A DNA stretch of 22,500 nt from Pigoraptor vietnamica. Its lineage: Eukaryota; Opisthokonta; Filasterea. Position 1 is the first letter of the stretch. Every line of letters starts with the position of its first letter. Positions 11,499-20,921 of the stretch are shown here, piece after piece. Location: assembly GCA_943704525.1 (NCBI GenBank), contig CALSCQ010001626.1, positions 20,001 through 42,500 on the forward strand, in the 5' to 3' direction. A model generated the notes under the pieces. The model was not told the DNA's origin. It did not search any database and saw only the letters and a list, made by a program, of their open reading frames with translations. The position numbers and the translations under genes are program-made.

Positions 11499-14400
11499 TT
11501 CTTAACAGGTCGATTACGATAAAAAAAAGAATACCAACCTTGATCTGCTTGCCGCACACGGCCGCACGCACACCGCCCTCAAAGAGGCGCCACTCGTGCT
11601 CCAGAAAGGGCACGCACTGCTCGCGCTTGAAGACCTCGCCACACATTGCACACGATGGTGTCGGCTGCAGTGTGTCGGGCTCCACCACAACGGCCAACGC
11701 GAGAGCAGCGGCCACTGCGGCCGGCACGGAGGATGCGCCGGCGTGCGCTACCGTCGAAAGGGCGCGCCGGCGGCGCTCGGCAACTTCCACGTCTGCATGC
11801 GTGCTGGCGGCGATCGGAAGGCGGCCGCTGGACACGAATGAGTGCATCCACTCGCACACGGGGGAGAGGGCGCGATCGAAGAAGGCGGCCGCGAGCGGGC
11901 CCTCTACGCGCACAGTCGACCTCTCCACGCCGTTGTCGGCGACAGCGTAAACGCAGAGCGGAGCGCCTGCGACGGCCCCTTCTGTGTCGAGCACGCCATG
12001 CACTGCGCACGTGCCCGCATCGCGCGGCACGGTCGCAAATACGACGGCGTTGGCGGACGGGACGGGGACGATGCTCCCGGTCGCCGCGACGCACCACGCG
12101 AGCGAGTCGCCGGCGTCGCACAAGGAGCTCGAGTCCATCGACACGGGCTGCGTGCCGAGCGGCTCTCCGCGGAGTAGGGCTGTCACGCGCGCCTCCGCCG
12201 CCGAAAAGAATGCATCGACGGCGAATTTGTCGGACGAGGTCACCACAGAACGGAGCGCTTCAATGGCGTCCCTCTGGTGCGGAAGGCGCGGGCTGAGCGA
12301 AAAGACGGCCTGCTCGTTGGCCACCGCACTGACGAGGCGCCGCTCGACGTCGCGGCCCACGTACTGCAGGTTGGCGATCGCAAGCTGCACGCGGGGTTTG
12401 CAGAGGTCGTCTACCGCGAGGTGTCGCAGCCCACCGACGCAGTCGATGCAGAGCATGTTGCCCTCCAGATCCACGACAAACAGCGGCTGCGACGCACCCC
12501 CGCCCGCCTCACCGAAGCCCACCACCAAGCCGACAGTGTCGAACTCGCCCTCGCAGGTGCGCACAAACCCGCCCACGTCGTCTGCCGTCGCGGCGAGCAG
12601 GCTGGCGCACGAGACAAACCGCCGCTTGAAGCTCTCGAGAATGCCGTCCGAATGGAGCGTCGCGGGCAGCTCAGCGTACACCGTCTGCCGCTGGCTGACC
12701 AACTGCAACGCGCCCCCCTGACGACGCGCGGTGGCGGACGACCGCTGCGACGGAACGCACCCGACGACGCGCACGCGACGCCCTTCTTGCAGCAGTTCCT
12801 CGATGCCGTCGCTCGGGCGCCACACGGTGAGCACGCACTCCACCGGCACATGCGCCCGCGAAGCCGCGCGCGCGTCGATGGCACGCATGCGAAAGTAGGG
12901 CGTGACGTTGCGCGCCGCGTCATTGTTGTCCGGGGCGGCAGGTGCCTCGAGCTCGCTGCCGGCCGCCGCCGCAAGGCGCCCCTCTGCGCACTGTCGGCGC
13001 GCTTCGTCCTCGCGCAAGGCCGCGCGCTCTTCCGCCCGCTGGTTGCGGACGATGCGGTCCCTTCCGCCGTTTCGTCCCTCGTCCCCGGCGGCCTCCAGGT
13101 ACTGGAGGGGGTACTTGCGAACAACGACGAGGTCGAGGCAGCCCACGGGGCCCCCGCCGCACGCGACGCTTGCGAGCGGAATGGGCACCGCGCCGAACCC
13201 GCGGAGTCCCAAGCGCGCGTCCCAACGCGCTCGCCGGGCGCCGTTGTAGTGGACGCGAAGGAAGACGCTGTCCGGCGCCTCGAGCGGCGGGATTGGCTCT
13301 CCCTCCGACAGCGACGCGCCGACGATCAGGAGCTTGGTTCCCACAGCGATGCGGCCGGAGGTCACGTGCTCCGCGAGAAGCGGGTCGAGGACAGCCGGCA
13401 TCTCGTACCAGCCGTCGGACAGGTGCACGCGTCCGGACTCGTCCGCCCGAGACACGAAGAGCACCATCGGGCGGCCGGGCGCATCGTCCCGTTCGTACAG
13501 CTTCCGAAGGATCGACCGCTCGCCGCGGTTGACCTCGCGCTCGTACCGATAGAGAAGCTGCCGCAGAACCTCTTGCACGCGGAGGCGGCGACCACCGAAG
13601 ACGGCGGGGAAGGCCGCCTCCGTCGCAGCAAGCTTCCAGAGAATCCATCTATAGTGGTTGGCAACCCACGCGCGGTGAACGTGCGCGGCGACGACGCCGG
13701 TGCATCGGGGCAGAGCAGCCACAAACTCGTCCACTCCAACGAGCCCGTCGCTCCCTGGAACGATGCGGTCACCGCCGCACAGCGCGTCGAGCGGCATGCG
13801 AAAATCGGCCGCAGTGCGCGGGTTGATGTCAAACGCCCATGCAGGCATGCCCATCGCTTCGAGCTCGCCGCGAGAAGACCCGCGCTGCGGGGACGTGCGA
13901 CCCACGCGACTCGAAAGCGTCTGGCGCGTGGCGGGCGACAGGTCAAACGCCGGATGCGCGGCGTCCGTCGGCCGCGCGGCTGCGGGCTTTTTTGCGCCAG
14001 GAGAGTTTGCGCCCGGCGGGGCAGTGGACAGCCGCGGGCGCTTGAACGGCGTCTTGAATTCGCGCGGGTTGGCACCCGGCCGCTTGCGACCGTCCGTGGA
14101 CGGCGGGGCCGTGCGATGCGGCGTTGCCGCCACTACTGCGCGACGCGACGTCGAATCGGCGTCCATGCGCCTCCCTGCGGCTGGCTTGAACCCGGCGAAC
14201 GGCGTAACCGCCGTAACTGGCGGGGCGCCCTCGTGGGTGTCATCAAAGGCGTCCGCCATCATTTTCTGGGCTGCGCGCGCACCAGTGTCGGTAATTTCAA
14301 CGCGCTTGCCCGTCGCCGTCTTGAACCCCGCAAACGGCGTGACGGGCGCCGCACCCGCCTGTTCGTCGAGAACGTCCCCCATAATGCGCAGAGCCGCGCG

Positions 14401-16651
14401 CGAGCCCGCCTCTGAGATCTCGACGCGCCTTCCCGTCGCCGTCTGAAATCCGCCGCCGGTTTTCATGAAGCCCACGTCGACGTCGTCGTCGGCCATCGCA
14501 CCGCCCATTATCTGCTCTGCCGCCCGCGCCGCGGCCTCGGAAATCTCAACGCGCCTTCCAGTCGCCGTCTGAAATCCGCCGCCGGTTTTCATGAAGCCCA
14601 CGTCGACGTCGTCGTCGGCCATCGCACCGCCCATTATCTGCTCTGCCGCCCGCGCCGCCGCATCAGAGACGACGACGCGCCTTCCCGTCGCCGTCTGAAA
14701 TCCGCCGCCTCCGGTTTTCATGAAGCCCGTGTCGACGACGTCGTCGGCCATCGCACCGCCCATTATCCGCTCTGCCGCCCGCGCCGCCGCATCAGAGATG
14801 ACGACGCGCCTTCCCGTCGCCGTCTGAAATCCGCCGCCGGCTGCCGTTGCGAACCCTTCAAACGCGCATGAAGGCGCGAAGGAAGCCCTCGGTGACACGT
14901 CGTCGATGATACCACGCGCCTGTTCGCGCGGCCCGGTTTCAGGGATCTCGACGTGCTTTCCCGTCGCTGTCGTAAACCCGCCGAACGCTGACGAGGGCAC
15001 AAAAATGCTCGCGCAGTCGGCGTTGCCACGAGGGTCGTCCATAAACTCCCGCGCCCGGCGCTTTCCCGCCTCCGACACGCTGACGGTTTTCCCCGTCGCC
15101 GTTTTGAAGCCGCCAAACGACGACGTAGAAAAATCGGCCAAATCAGCCTCGTCCAGGAGCTCCCGCGCCTTGCGCATGCCCGCCTCCGACAGCGTGACGG
15201 CCTTCCCGGTCGCCGTCTTGAACCCACCGAACGCTGCTGCTGTCGTGCGCGGAACTTCCACGTCACCGCCAAATGCCTCGCCCGCAGCGCGCTTTGACTC
15301 GCGCGCAAACGCAGGTCCCCTGGGCACATCGTGGGTGCCGGACACAAGCGCAGTGGGAGCGGCAAGGAGCGCCTCGTCGAAGTGTGGCCGGGCCTCTTGC
15401 GCGCCCGCCGCCTCCGAAACTTTGATCCGCTTTCGCGTGGCCGTGGCGAACCCGTCGAAACTCGTGAAAAGTGCAGAGTGAGCCAGAGCGTCGTCCTCTG
15501 TACGCTGCGCCGCGTGCGCGTCTGCACGTGCTGCCGAAACCGCAAGCGGCCGGTCGCAGTAAACCGCTTGCTGCAAAGGCACGGGCGCCTCACGGGCGGC
15601 TTCCTCCTGCAGGGGCGCACCGACCGCGGTCGCCCCGGACGGTCCGGACAGCGAGTCTGCGAACAGGGCGTCGGCCAGCTGCTCGGCGATGCCCTCCGCC
15701 CCGGATGGCGGTGAGCACAGGCTCTCGTGAAGAAGCAGAGGGCGCAGGTCGTTGGCCACGTGCTGCGCAACGGCAAGTGCGCGTGAGATTAGTCACATGG
15801 CATCATGCAGCTTAGCCACTTCCATGCTTACAATTACTCACTTGCGGCCGCGGCGAGAACAGCACGGGCGACTGCGGCGTCACGGCCGTCGGCCTCTGGT
15901 CGCCCGATGCCCTCTGCACAGAGTCGCCGCTCGCCGCATCGTTGGCGGGACTTGCGTCGTCCCTCTTGGCGCCCCCTGACGCCGTGTGCATCGTGCTCGC
16001 GCGTGCCGGCTGGGGCGCCGCGCGGTGGTCGTCCGCGGCGAACGCGCCAATTCGGCCGACGATGCCCATGATGCGCGGACGCTGCGGCGTTTCGTCGTCG
16101 TCCCCTTGGTCCAGCACCGCCGTCGGCGCAATCGACGCGTTTGACGTGACGCTCCCGGGCGTGCGGCGGTATCCTGGTCCTCCCGCTGGCGTGACGGTCG
16201 GCATCGCGGTCGGCGTCGGCGTCAGCGTTCCCCCGCCAATAGTGCCAGCCCCAAGGGGAGTGTAAGGGAGCGACTCGCGGCGAGCTCGCTTGCGCGCGGA
16301 AACGGGAGAGAACAGGGGCGGCGACGTCAGTGCGGGCCGCGCGTGACTGGAGGCGGTGTCGAGAAGGAGCGCATCCTGTGCCTGGCGGGCGTCGTCAGCG
16401 CGCGGCTCTGCCTCTGCATGCGGCGGCGGTGGGGCGGGCGCTTCCTCCCTCGCGAGCGCAGTGTGGCACACAATTGGGCCGCGTATGTCCGCCCCGGAGA
16501 GCCACAGCACCGCCATGTCGGCGATGGAGGCCCCCTCGCCGCCCGCATCGCAGAAGAACGTGTCGTCGTCGACGCATCCCGCCGAGAGACCGTCCGCGTG
16601 CGGACACGCGTTACGCACTCTCAGCGGCGCATGTAACACGCAGTGCGGCAT
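11461..16651 (-). CDS. BRCA2: BRCA2 homologue with ~9-10 BRC repeats and OB-fold DNA-binding domain, two exons
   Basis: Exon 1 is 16651-15842 and exon 2 is 15762-11461. A 79-nt intron (GTGAGT...CAG, phase 0) joins them into about 1,703 aa. BRCA2 loads RAD51 on ssDNA for homologous recombination in the nucleus. Residues 1-370 are disordered with several Ser/Thr-Pro sites. Residues ~370-800 hold BRC repeats with the FxTATGxxV core; the clearest contain GFQTATGRRVVISDAAARAA. The BRCA2 helical domain follows (VANHYRWILWKLAATEAAFP, ERDDAPGRPMVLFVSR), then OB1 (DGWYEMPAV), a short Arg/Glu-rich insert in place of a long tower, and OB2/OB3 (VTPYFRMRAI; FVSCASLLAATADDVGGFV). About 250 further residues follow, with a Cys pair (CAMCGEVF). 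The end is uncertain: after KQIK the frame enters a T-run, and a 38-nt intron (GTTGGT...AAG) would end the protein at KKML instead. Confidence 0.95.
14411..14840 (-). repeat. Near-identical tandem BRC-coding units (period 126 or 129 nt)
   Basis: The segment GGTTTTCATGAAGCCC recurs at about 14458, 14584 and 14713, giving spacings of 126 and then 129 nt. Each unit encodes one BRC repeat plus a linker with GFMKTGGG. At least three units are nearly identical at the DNA level, whereas the flanking BRC repeats have diverged, so these are recent duplications or gene-converted copies. Short-read assembly of this stretch may be unreliable. Confidence 0.9.
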
Positions 16652-16853
16652 GATACTGCGCGCGGTGCGTGGTGGGTGCCGCTGCAGCAGCAGCATGCGT
16701 CGCTGCTTCTTCTTCTTTTTTTTTGCCCGCCCGGTTGGGTTTCAGTCTCACCGGCGGTTCAAAATCTGGCGGGAAGCGTGAGTGACCAAATTAGAAATGT
16801 CGTAACAGGCGTAACGTCTTACTCGTAACAAGACCTTGCGTAACACAAAATGC

Positions 16854-16866
16854 AAAAAAAAAAAAA
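16854..16866 (-). terminator. Pol III terminator of tRNA-Arg
   Basis: A run of 13 A on the plus strand is a T13 run on the transcribed strand, six bases past the tRNA 3' end, as expected for Pol III termination. Confidence 0.8.
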
Positions 16867-16872
16867 TTTGTT

Positions 16873-16946
16873 CGAGCATACCCGGATTCGAACCGGGAAC
16901 CTTTTGATCCGGAGTCAAACGTGATGATCCATTACACTATATGCCC
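16873..16946 (-). tRNA. trnR-CCG: tRNA-Arg (anticodon CCG)
   Basis: The 74-nt gene (discriminator base included) folds fully. The acceptor stem GGGCATA pairs with TATGCTC (one G-T pair). A short D arm follows. The anticodon stem TTTGA/TCAAA encloses the loop CTCCGGA, giving anticodon CCG for codon CGG. The T arm CCCGG/CCGGG encloses TTCGAAT. The discriminator is G. There is no intron, and CCA is not encoded, both usual for many eukaryotic tRNAs. B-box (GGTTCGAATCC) is intact. CGG is used in the GC-rich coding regions of this window. Confidence 0.95.
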
Positions 16947-17416
16947 AAACGATCGAGCCTTTTAAGGCAATCTACTCCGTTGCAGGTCCAAATTTGGAAC
17001 CCACTTCCACAAATGTCTAAGAGCACGGTAGCGCGACAAGCACGTTTCACGTAGAGTAACACAAACGTTACTCTTGTTACAATGTTATAATCGTTACGTA
17101 TCTCTTCACGTGCCGTCACGTGCTGACGCTCGCAGTCTCCCCAAGTCTCTTAGTGCCCCTGCAGTCTCCTTTATTTCCCGCTTATATTCGCCGTTTCCTT
17201 ACACTGCTTCCTGTCATGACTTCTGCCCGACGCTCCGTCCACGACTGTTCGCGGCCCCCTTTCCTTACAAGGGATCAGTTCAAATGGCGGAGACGTTGAA
17301 CGTGGGCGCGGTGATCATGAGCCGTTCGGTATTCTCGCGTCTTACTGTTTGTGTGTGAAATGAGGTTGATGGTCGCGTACTCGAGGTGTTGGGATGGCGA
17401 AGACCCCGACGAGCAG
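16947..17416. other. AT-richer spacer between tRNA-Arg and the gypsy remnant
   Basis: About 470 nt of lower-GC sequence. It contains half of the GTAAC/GTTAC cluster and pyrimidine-rich stretches around 17140-17270. No protein-like frame and no clear LTR was seen. Confidence 0.4.
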
Positions 17417-17821
17417 TCACGGCCAATCGCAAAGTGGACGTTTGGCGGCAGTCCGGCTCAGTGTCGAGGCGAGCCTTTCTCTCACTGAGCCCGCATTTTG
17501 CGCGCATGCGACGAAATTGGTCGACGGTGCCGTGCGGCCGAAGACGAGGCCGAAGAAGGGTGAGAAGCCATGCACGGCGTGGGGGCCGGCGTTGCACGCG
17601 TGGACAACAAAGGGAAGGAGGGCGCCGGCCCAGTGCTGTGTCCTGAGCATGGCGACCGAAGTCTTGAACGTGCGCATGAAGCTTTCGACGGGGCCGTTGG
17701 CTTGGTGATGCCCGGGTGTAATAGGGTAGTAGGCTTAGCGAAGATGTCCCAAGCGTCTTGGCGAGAGCAATGAAGTGCTCGTTTCGAAAGGTAGTCGCGT
17801 TGTTGTCCGTGTTGCTGTCCG
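17417..17821 (-). pseudogene. Integrase core fragment of the gypsy element
   Basis: One frame gives DNNATTFRNEHFIALAKTLG, matching the second catalytic Asp region of gypsy integrases. A second frame, just after a TAA at 17737, gives YYPITPGHHQANGPVESF with the catalytic Glu, and then WAGALLPFVVHACN and GFSPFFGLVFGRTA, the conserved post-core region. The segment with the first catalytic Asp and the zinc-binding domain are absent. At least one frameshift and one stop separate the two parts. Confidence 0.8.
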
Positions 17822-17983
17822 CGTGCGAGGCACGTAGGCGCGGCGGAAGTTTGGGCGCGCATTATCAATCGTGAACTTGACGAGGTGAGTGCGTCCGGGC
17901 TTGTTCGGATAGGTCGCAAACACTGACGCGTTCGAGCGCGGGAAGTCCTTGAGCCGTTCCAGTTGCGCAGGGTCGAGAAATCG
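17822..17983 (-). pseudogene. N-terminal reverse transcriptase fragment of the gypsy element
   Basis: The frame begins around DPAQLERLKDFPRSNASVF and continues with GRTHLVKFTID and NARPNFRR. This corresponds to the approach to the first RT motif in gypsy polyproteins, where a 'Y.dVF...pgrt..vkH.I' pattern leads into the 'tgdarPi' segment. It stops there: no palm motif (YxDD) is present anywhere in the window. Confidence 0.65.
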
Positions 17984-18504
17984 GTCGTGGCGTCGTCGAG
18001 ACGCATGCCCGTGGGAAGGTCGCTGTCGTCGGGAGGTTCCTTCTTGTGCGGGGCGGCTGGCCTGGGCGAGATCCAGCGCGGCAATGAGTACGCGATCGTC
18101 GGTGGTAGTCGTAGTCGTCGGCATCACGGCTGTCGCCTTGTCGTCGTCGTCATCGTCTTCGCTCTGGACGACGTAGTCGAGGTTGTTGGGGTCAACGATG
18201 CGGACGTGGGAGACGGCTGTGTCGTGACGTTGGCGTGGGTCGGGTTGCAGAGCACGACGGCGCACTGGCTGGTCGATGACGGGTGCGTGGCCCTGGCCGG
18301 TGAGGATGTGGCGGCGGTTGGGGAGGGTCATCGCCACGGCCGTGTAGAACTTGTCCACAGGGAGAGGCGTGTATGCGCAGTTTGCGACGGTGCGAACGGG
18401 TATCGCGGTCTCGGTCATCGCTGGGAGGGTGACGTCCTTGACGAGTCGCAGCGCAGCGCCGGTGACTATAGGGCGGCTGCAGCGCGTCTTGAGAGGAAAG
18501 GGGC

Positions 18505-18816
18505 TCATCGCTGCGGTGGAGCAGGAGTGAGTGTGTCGCCAGGTCCGGCGACGCGGGCGCCGATGTGTTCGAGGAAGTCGTTCCCGAGGATCGCGTCGAA
18601 GAGGAGATCCGGCTTGGCGACCATGAAGACGTGGAGGTACGTCCTGTTGTTGATCAGCGTGAACAGCGCAGTCACTTGTCCGAGGACCTGCAAGCCCTAG
18701 TTGTTCGCGGCTTGAATGCGCAGGGAGAATGCACGAAGCTGACGTCCGGCATGCAGGAGATCTTGCAGTAGCGACTCGGAGATGAGGCTTGGGCTGGCCC
18801 TGGTGTCGACACTGCT
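18505..18816 (-). pseudogene. Retropepsin (aspartic protease) fragment of the gypsy element
   Basis: The frame shows VDTRASPSLISESLL, in which the catalytic D-T/S-G triad reads D-T-R. After an in-frame TAG, the same frame resumes with QVLGQVTALFTLI and then LFDAILGNDFLEHIGA, the conserved ILGxDFL box of gypsy proteases. It ends at a TGA shortly after. The mutated triad and internal stop mean no active protease. The linker that follows in another frame contains LPAMTETAIPVRTV, typical of the segment between protease and RT. Confidence 0.75.
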
Positions 18817-19148
18817 CTGCCGCTAGCAGTCTATAGTGCCGCACACTTGCACACGCACGCACGCACCCAACACGAACGCGCACACAAACGAACACGCAAT
18901 CACCAACAAGAGCGGGGAGAAGAACGAACACGCCGTCCCCAGCCGAGCAACTGTCGGGGGTGATTTGCGGCTCCACTTCCAAGCGCAGCACCGCTTTCTT
19001 AAAAGCAACCGTGGTTCCGCCGCTGGAGAAGCATCGTGGATGCATGGTTTCCTGCTGTGGCAATTGGCCGTGGGCGGTGACTCGGCAGGACCAAGAAGCC
19101 GTGCACCTGTCTGTGGGGCCGTGGTCAGTCTGCTCTTTTCAAGCTTTA
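18817..19148. other. Spacer between gypsy remnant and MIF 3' end
   Basis: About 330 nt. It has an imperfect CA/CG-alternating tract at about 18843-18899. A minus-strand frame continues through it, but the translation is not recognisable; it may be decayed gag-side sequence of the element. Confidence 0.35.
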
Positions 19149-19150
19149 TT
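19145..19150 (-). promoter_or_regulatory. AATAAA poly(A) signal overlapping the MIF stop codon
   Basis: The minus strand reads ATGTAATAAAGC, so AATAAA begins inside the TAA stop. If used, the 3' UTR is very short. Confidence 0.45.
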
Positions 19151-19919
19151 ACATTTCTGCGACCGTAATGTTGTTGAAGCCCCAATGTGTCGGTTCAAAG
19201 TGCGTGAAATTGATGAACACCCTGCGCAGGAAAAAACCAAGTGTGTCACTGACGACTGACTCTGAGGAAGGATTAGACTGGCAACCGAAGAGGTGGCACC
19301 GCTGCGCCACATAGACTGCGTTCGCAGTTTTTCAATGCACGGCCAACTATGGCGCAATCTGCGCCGCCTGAGCAAATGTTTGGAGCATCCAAATGAAGAC
19401 AAATGATGCGGCGCAAAAACGGACAAATGCAGTGTGGCGCATGCCGAAGACAAATGACATGCAGCGCCGATGACAGGAAAAGTACACCGCGCAGGACGCA
19501 CCGAGAGGCGGGGACCTTCAGCTGTTTCTCAACGTGCGCGCAAATAGCCCTGGCGAGGCGCTTGTTGGGCTCCGCTTCGACGCCGCCAATGGCGTTGAGC
19601 GTCACCAAAACGGACGGCTCGGTGCTGCCGGCAAAGGACATGATGGCGTCTGGACGCACAATCACCACAACAACCTGCGGGGGCACTGCAAGTGGTCAGC
19701 GCAAAAACACGAAAACCGCCGCGATCACATAGCGCAAAGTAAAAACAGACTACATGAAGAGTGTGCGAATCAGCTGAAAAAGAGATGGGCAGCCGTAAAC
19801 GGGACACACACCTCGGGCGGCTTGTTCATGTCCTTTGCAATAAGGTCGGTGGTCGCGCGGAGGAACCCCTCCGGAATGGCCGACCGGGGGAGCGTCGTGT
19901 CAACCGCAAAGACGGGCAT
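19149..19919 (-). CDS. MIF / D-dopachrome tautomerase family protein, three exons
   Basis: Exons are 19919-19812, 19674-19502 and 19221-19149, with GT-AG introns of 137 and 280 nt (phases 0 and 2), giving 117 aa, the usual MIF length. MIF proteins are trimeric tautomerases acting through an N-terminal Pro exposed after Met removal. Here the start is MPVFAVDTTLPRSAIPEGF, so Pro2 (mature Pro1) is present. Lys33 (NKPPEV; mature Lys32) and Ile65 (NAIGG) are also kept. PDAIMSFAGSTEP matches the family, and the last exon gives RVFINFTHFEPTHWGFNN, the conserved C-terminal strand. The CxxC motif of vertebrate MIF is replaced by SVLV, so thiol-redox activity is unlikely. No signal peptide is seen, as is normal for the family. 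Each exon is short, but the protein conservation across both joins is strong. Confidence 0.92.
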
Positions 19920-20349
19920 TCTCGAGTGTGTGTGTGTTGCGCACAGCGCCGGCGCCAAAGAGTGTCTTTTTGCGCGATTGAACTTAACAGCGTTATGTAA
20001 CAAGACGTGCGTCATCTCAATGTGAAGATGACGTGTACGGAATGCAGTTCAAATGTTCCGTGTCCAATCATATGCGTTACCGAGTCCTCGCTAAAATGCC
20101 GCATGCGGGTTACGCACCGCCCGGAACTCGGCTTTTCGCACATGCGTCGCGCGACGTTTCTCACTTTTGTGGAAGACACCCTAAGCACGACCGAGTTTTT
20201 AAGCACACGCACACACGAACACACACACGCACACACGCACACGCGCACTCGCACGCTGAATAATACGGGCGCGTAACTGACGCATCGCTAGGTACTTTTT
20301 TGGACCGCGTTTTGGCGTGGGTTGTGCGGTTTCTCTCGCGAGTGGGGAG
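19920..20349. promoter_or_regulatory. Divergent promoter region between MIF (-) and the gene at 20350 (+)
   Basis: A 430-nt spacer between two divergent start codons. It contains GTTATGTAACAA at 19992-20003, 73 nt upstream of the MIF start, and a CA tract at about 20203-20253. Frames across the tract are artefacts. Confidence 0.45.
20203..20253 (+). repeat. CA microsatellite in the MIF/20350 spacer
   Basis: Imperfect CA run with CG interruptions, about 50 nt. Confidence 0.8.
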
Positions 20350-20854
20350 ATGTCCGCGTCCCAAGCGAGTTCGCCTGGGCAGGACTGCCTCGACCCCCTC
20401 GTGCTGCGCGCGGCCATTCTGAAGGCCGCCTCCAAGCACTCGACGCTCAAGCGCTTCTCGCAGGTTTCCGTGGGTATTGGACTTTATAGAGATCTCTGCC
20501 CTAGTCGCAGGAACGAACGATTTGCTCACAATGGTTGCATGGCCGACAGGATGACCTCCTCGTTCAGCTGCCGCTGCACCCGCGGCCGACCATCTTCTTC
20601 CGGCTGGTGGACATGAAGGGCGGTTTGGACGAGCACGACAACGCCCTCTACGACAAGGAGACGATAGGCCTCTACCTCGAGAATGGGTCCATCCGATTCG
20701 GAATGTGCGTGGCGCCTCTCGTGTTTGCACGCGCTCTTCAGTGTCTGCCTTTTTTTTTGGCTGGTGAATGGGTGGCGCCTTTTGTATATCTGCCTTGCCT
20801 CCTGTGCGTTGTGTGTTGGCTGCTATGTCGCAGGTGTGGTTTGTGAAGTGTGTA

Positions 20855-20921
<67 letters not shown>

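Larger units (their letters stand above)
16802..17097. promoter_or_regulatory. Cluster of eight GTAAC/GTTAC pentamers around the tRNA gene
   Basis: GTAAC occurs at 16802, 16811, 16825, 16840 and 17056, and the reverse-complement GTTAC at 17067, 17076 and 17093. Both groups lie outside the tRNA itself, between the BRCA2 start and the gypsy remnant. The motif resembles half-sites of bZIP-type elements (TTACGTAA), but function is only inferred. Confidence 0.4.
17417..18816 (-). mobile_element. Decayed, internally deleted Ty3/gypsy retrotransposon
   Basis: Reading the minus strand from 18816 downwards, fragments follow the Ty3/gypsy order: retropepsin, the pro-RT linker, the very start of reverse transcriptase, then the integrase core and the segment after it. 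The frames are broken by stops (for example TAG at about 18699 and TAA at about 17737) and by frame changes. The catalytic reverse transcriptase, RNase H and N-terminal integrase are missing; the join lies near 17821-17840. I found no LTRs or target-site duplication. The element is dead. Being internal to the locus and pointing the same way as the tRNA gene, it starts about 470 nt upstream of it. Confidence 0.8.

Noticed and set aside
12277-14415. 712-residue plus-strand open frame antisense to BRCA2
   Set aside because: It is a shadow of the BRCA2 coding strand in GC-rich DNA: Arg/Ala/His-rich, no domain, while the minus strand gives clear BRCA2 domains.
17963-18700. 245-residue plus-strand frame over the gypsy remnant
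   Set aside because: It is antisense to recognisable protease/RT fragments and is Arg/Val/Asp-rich without motifs.
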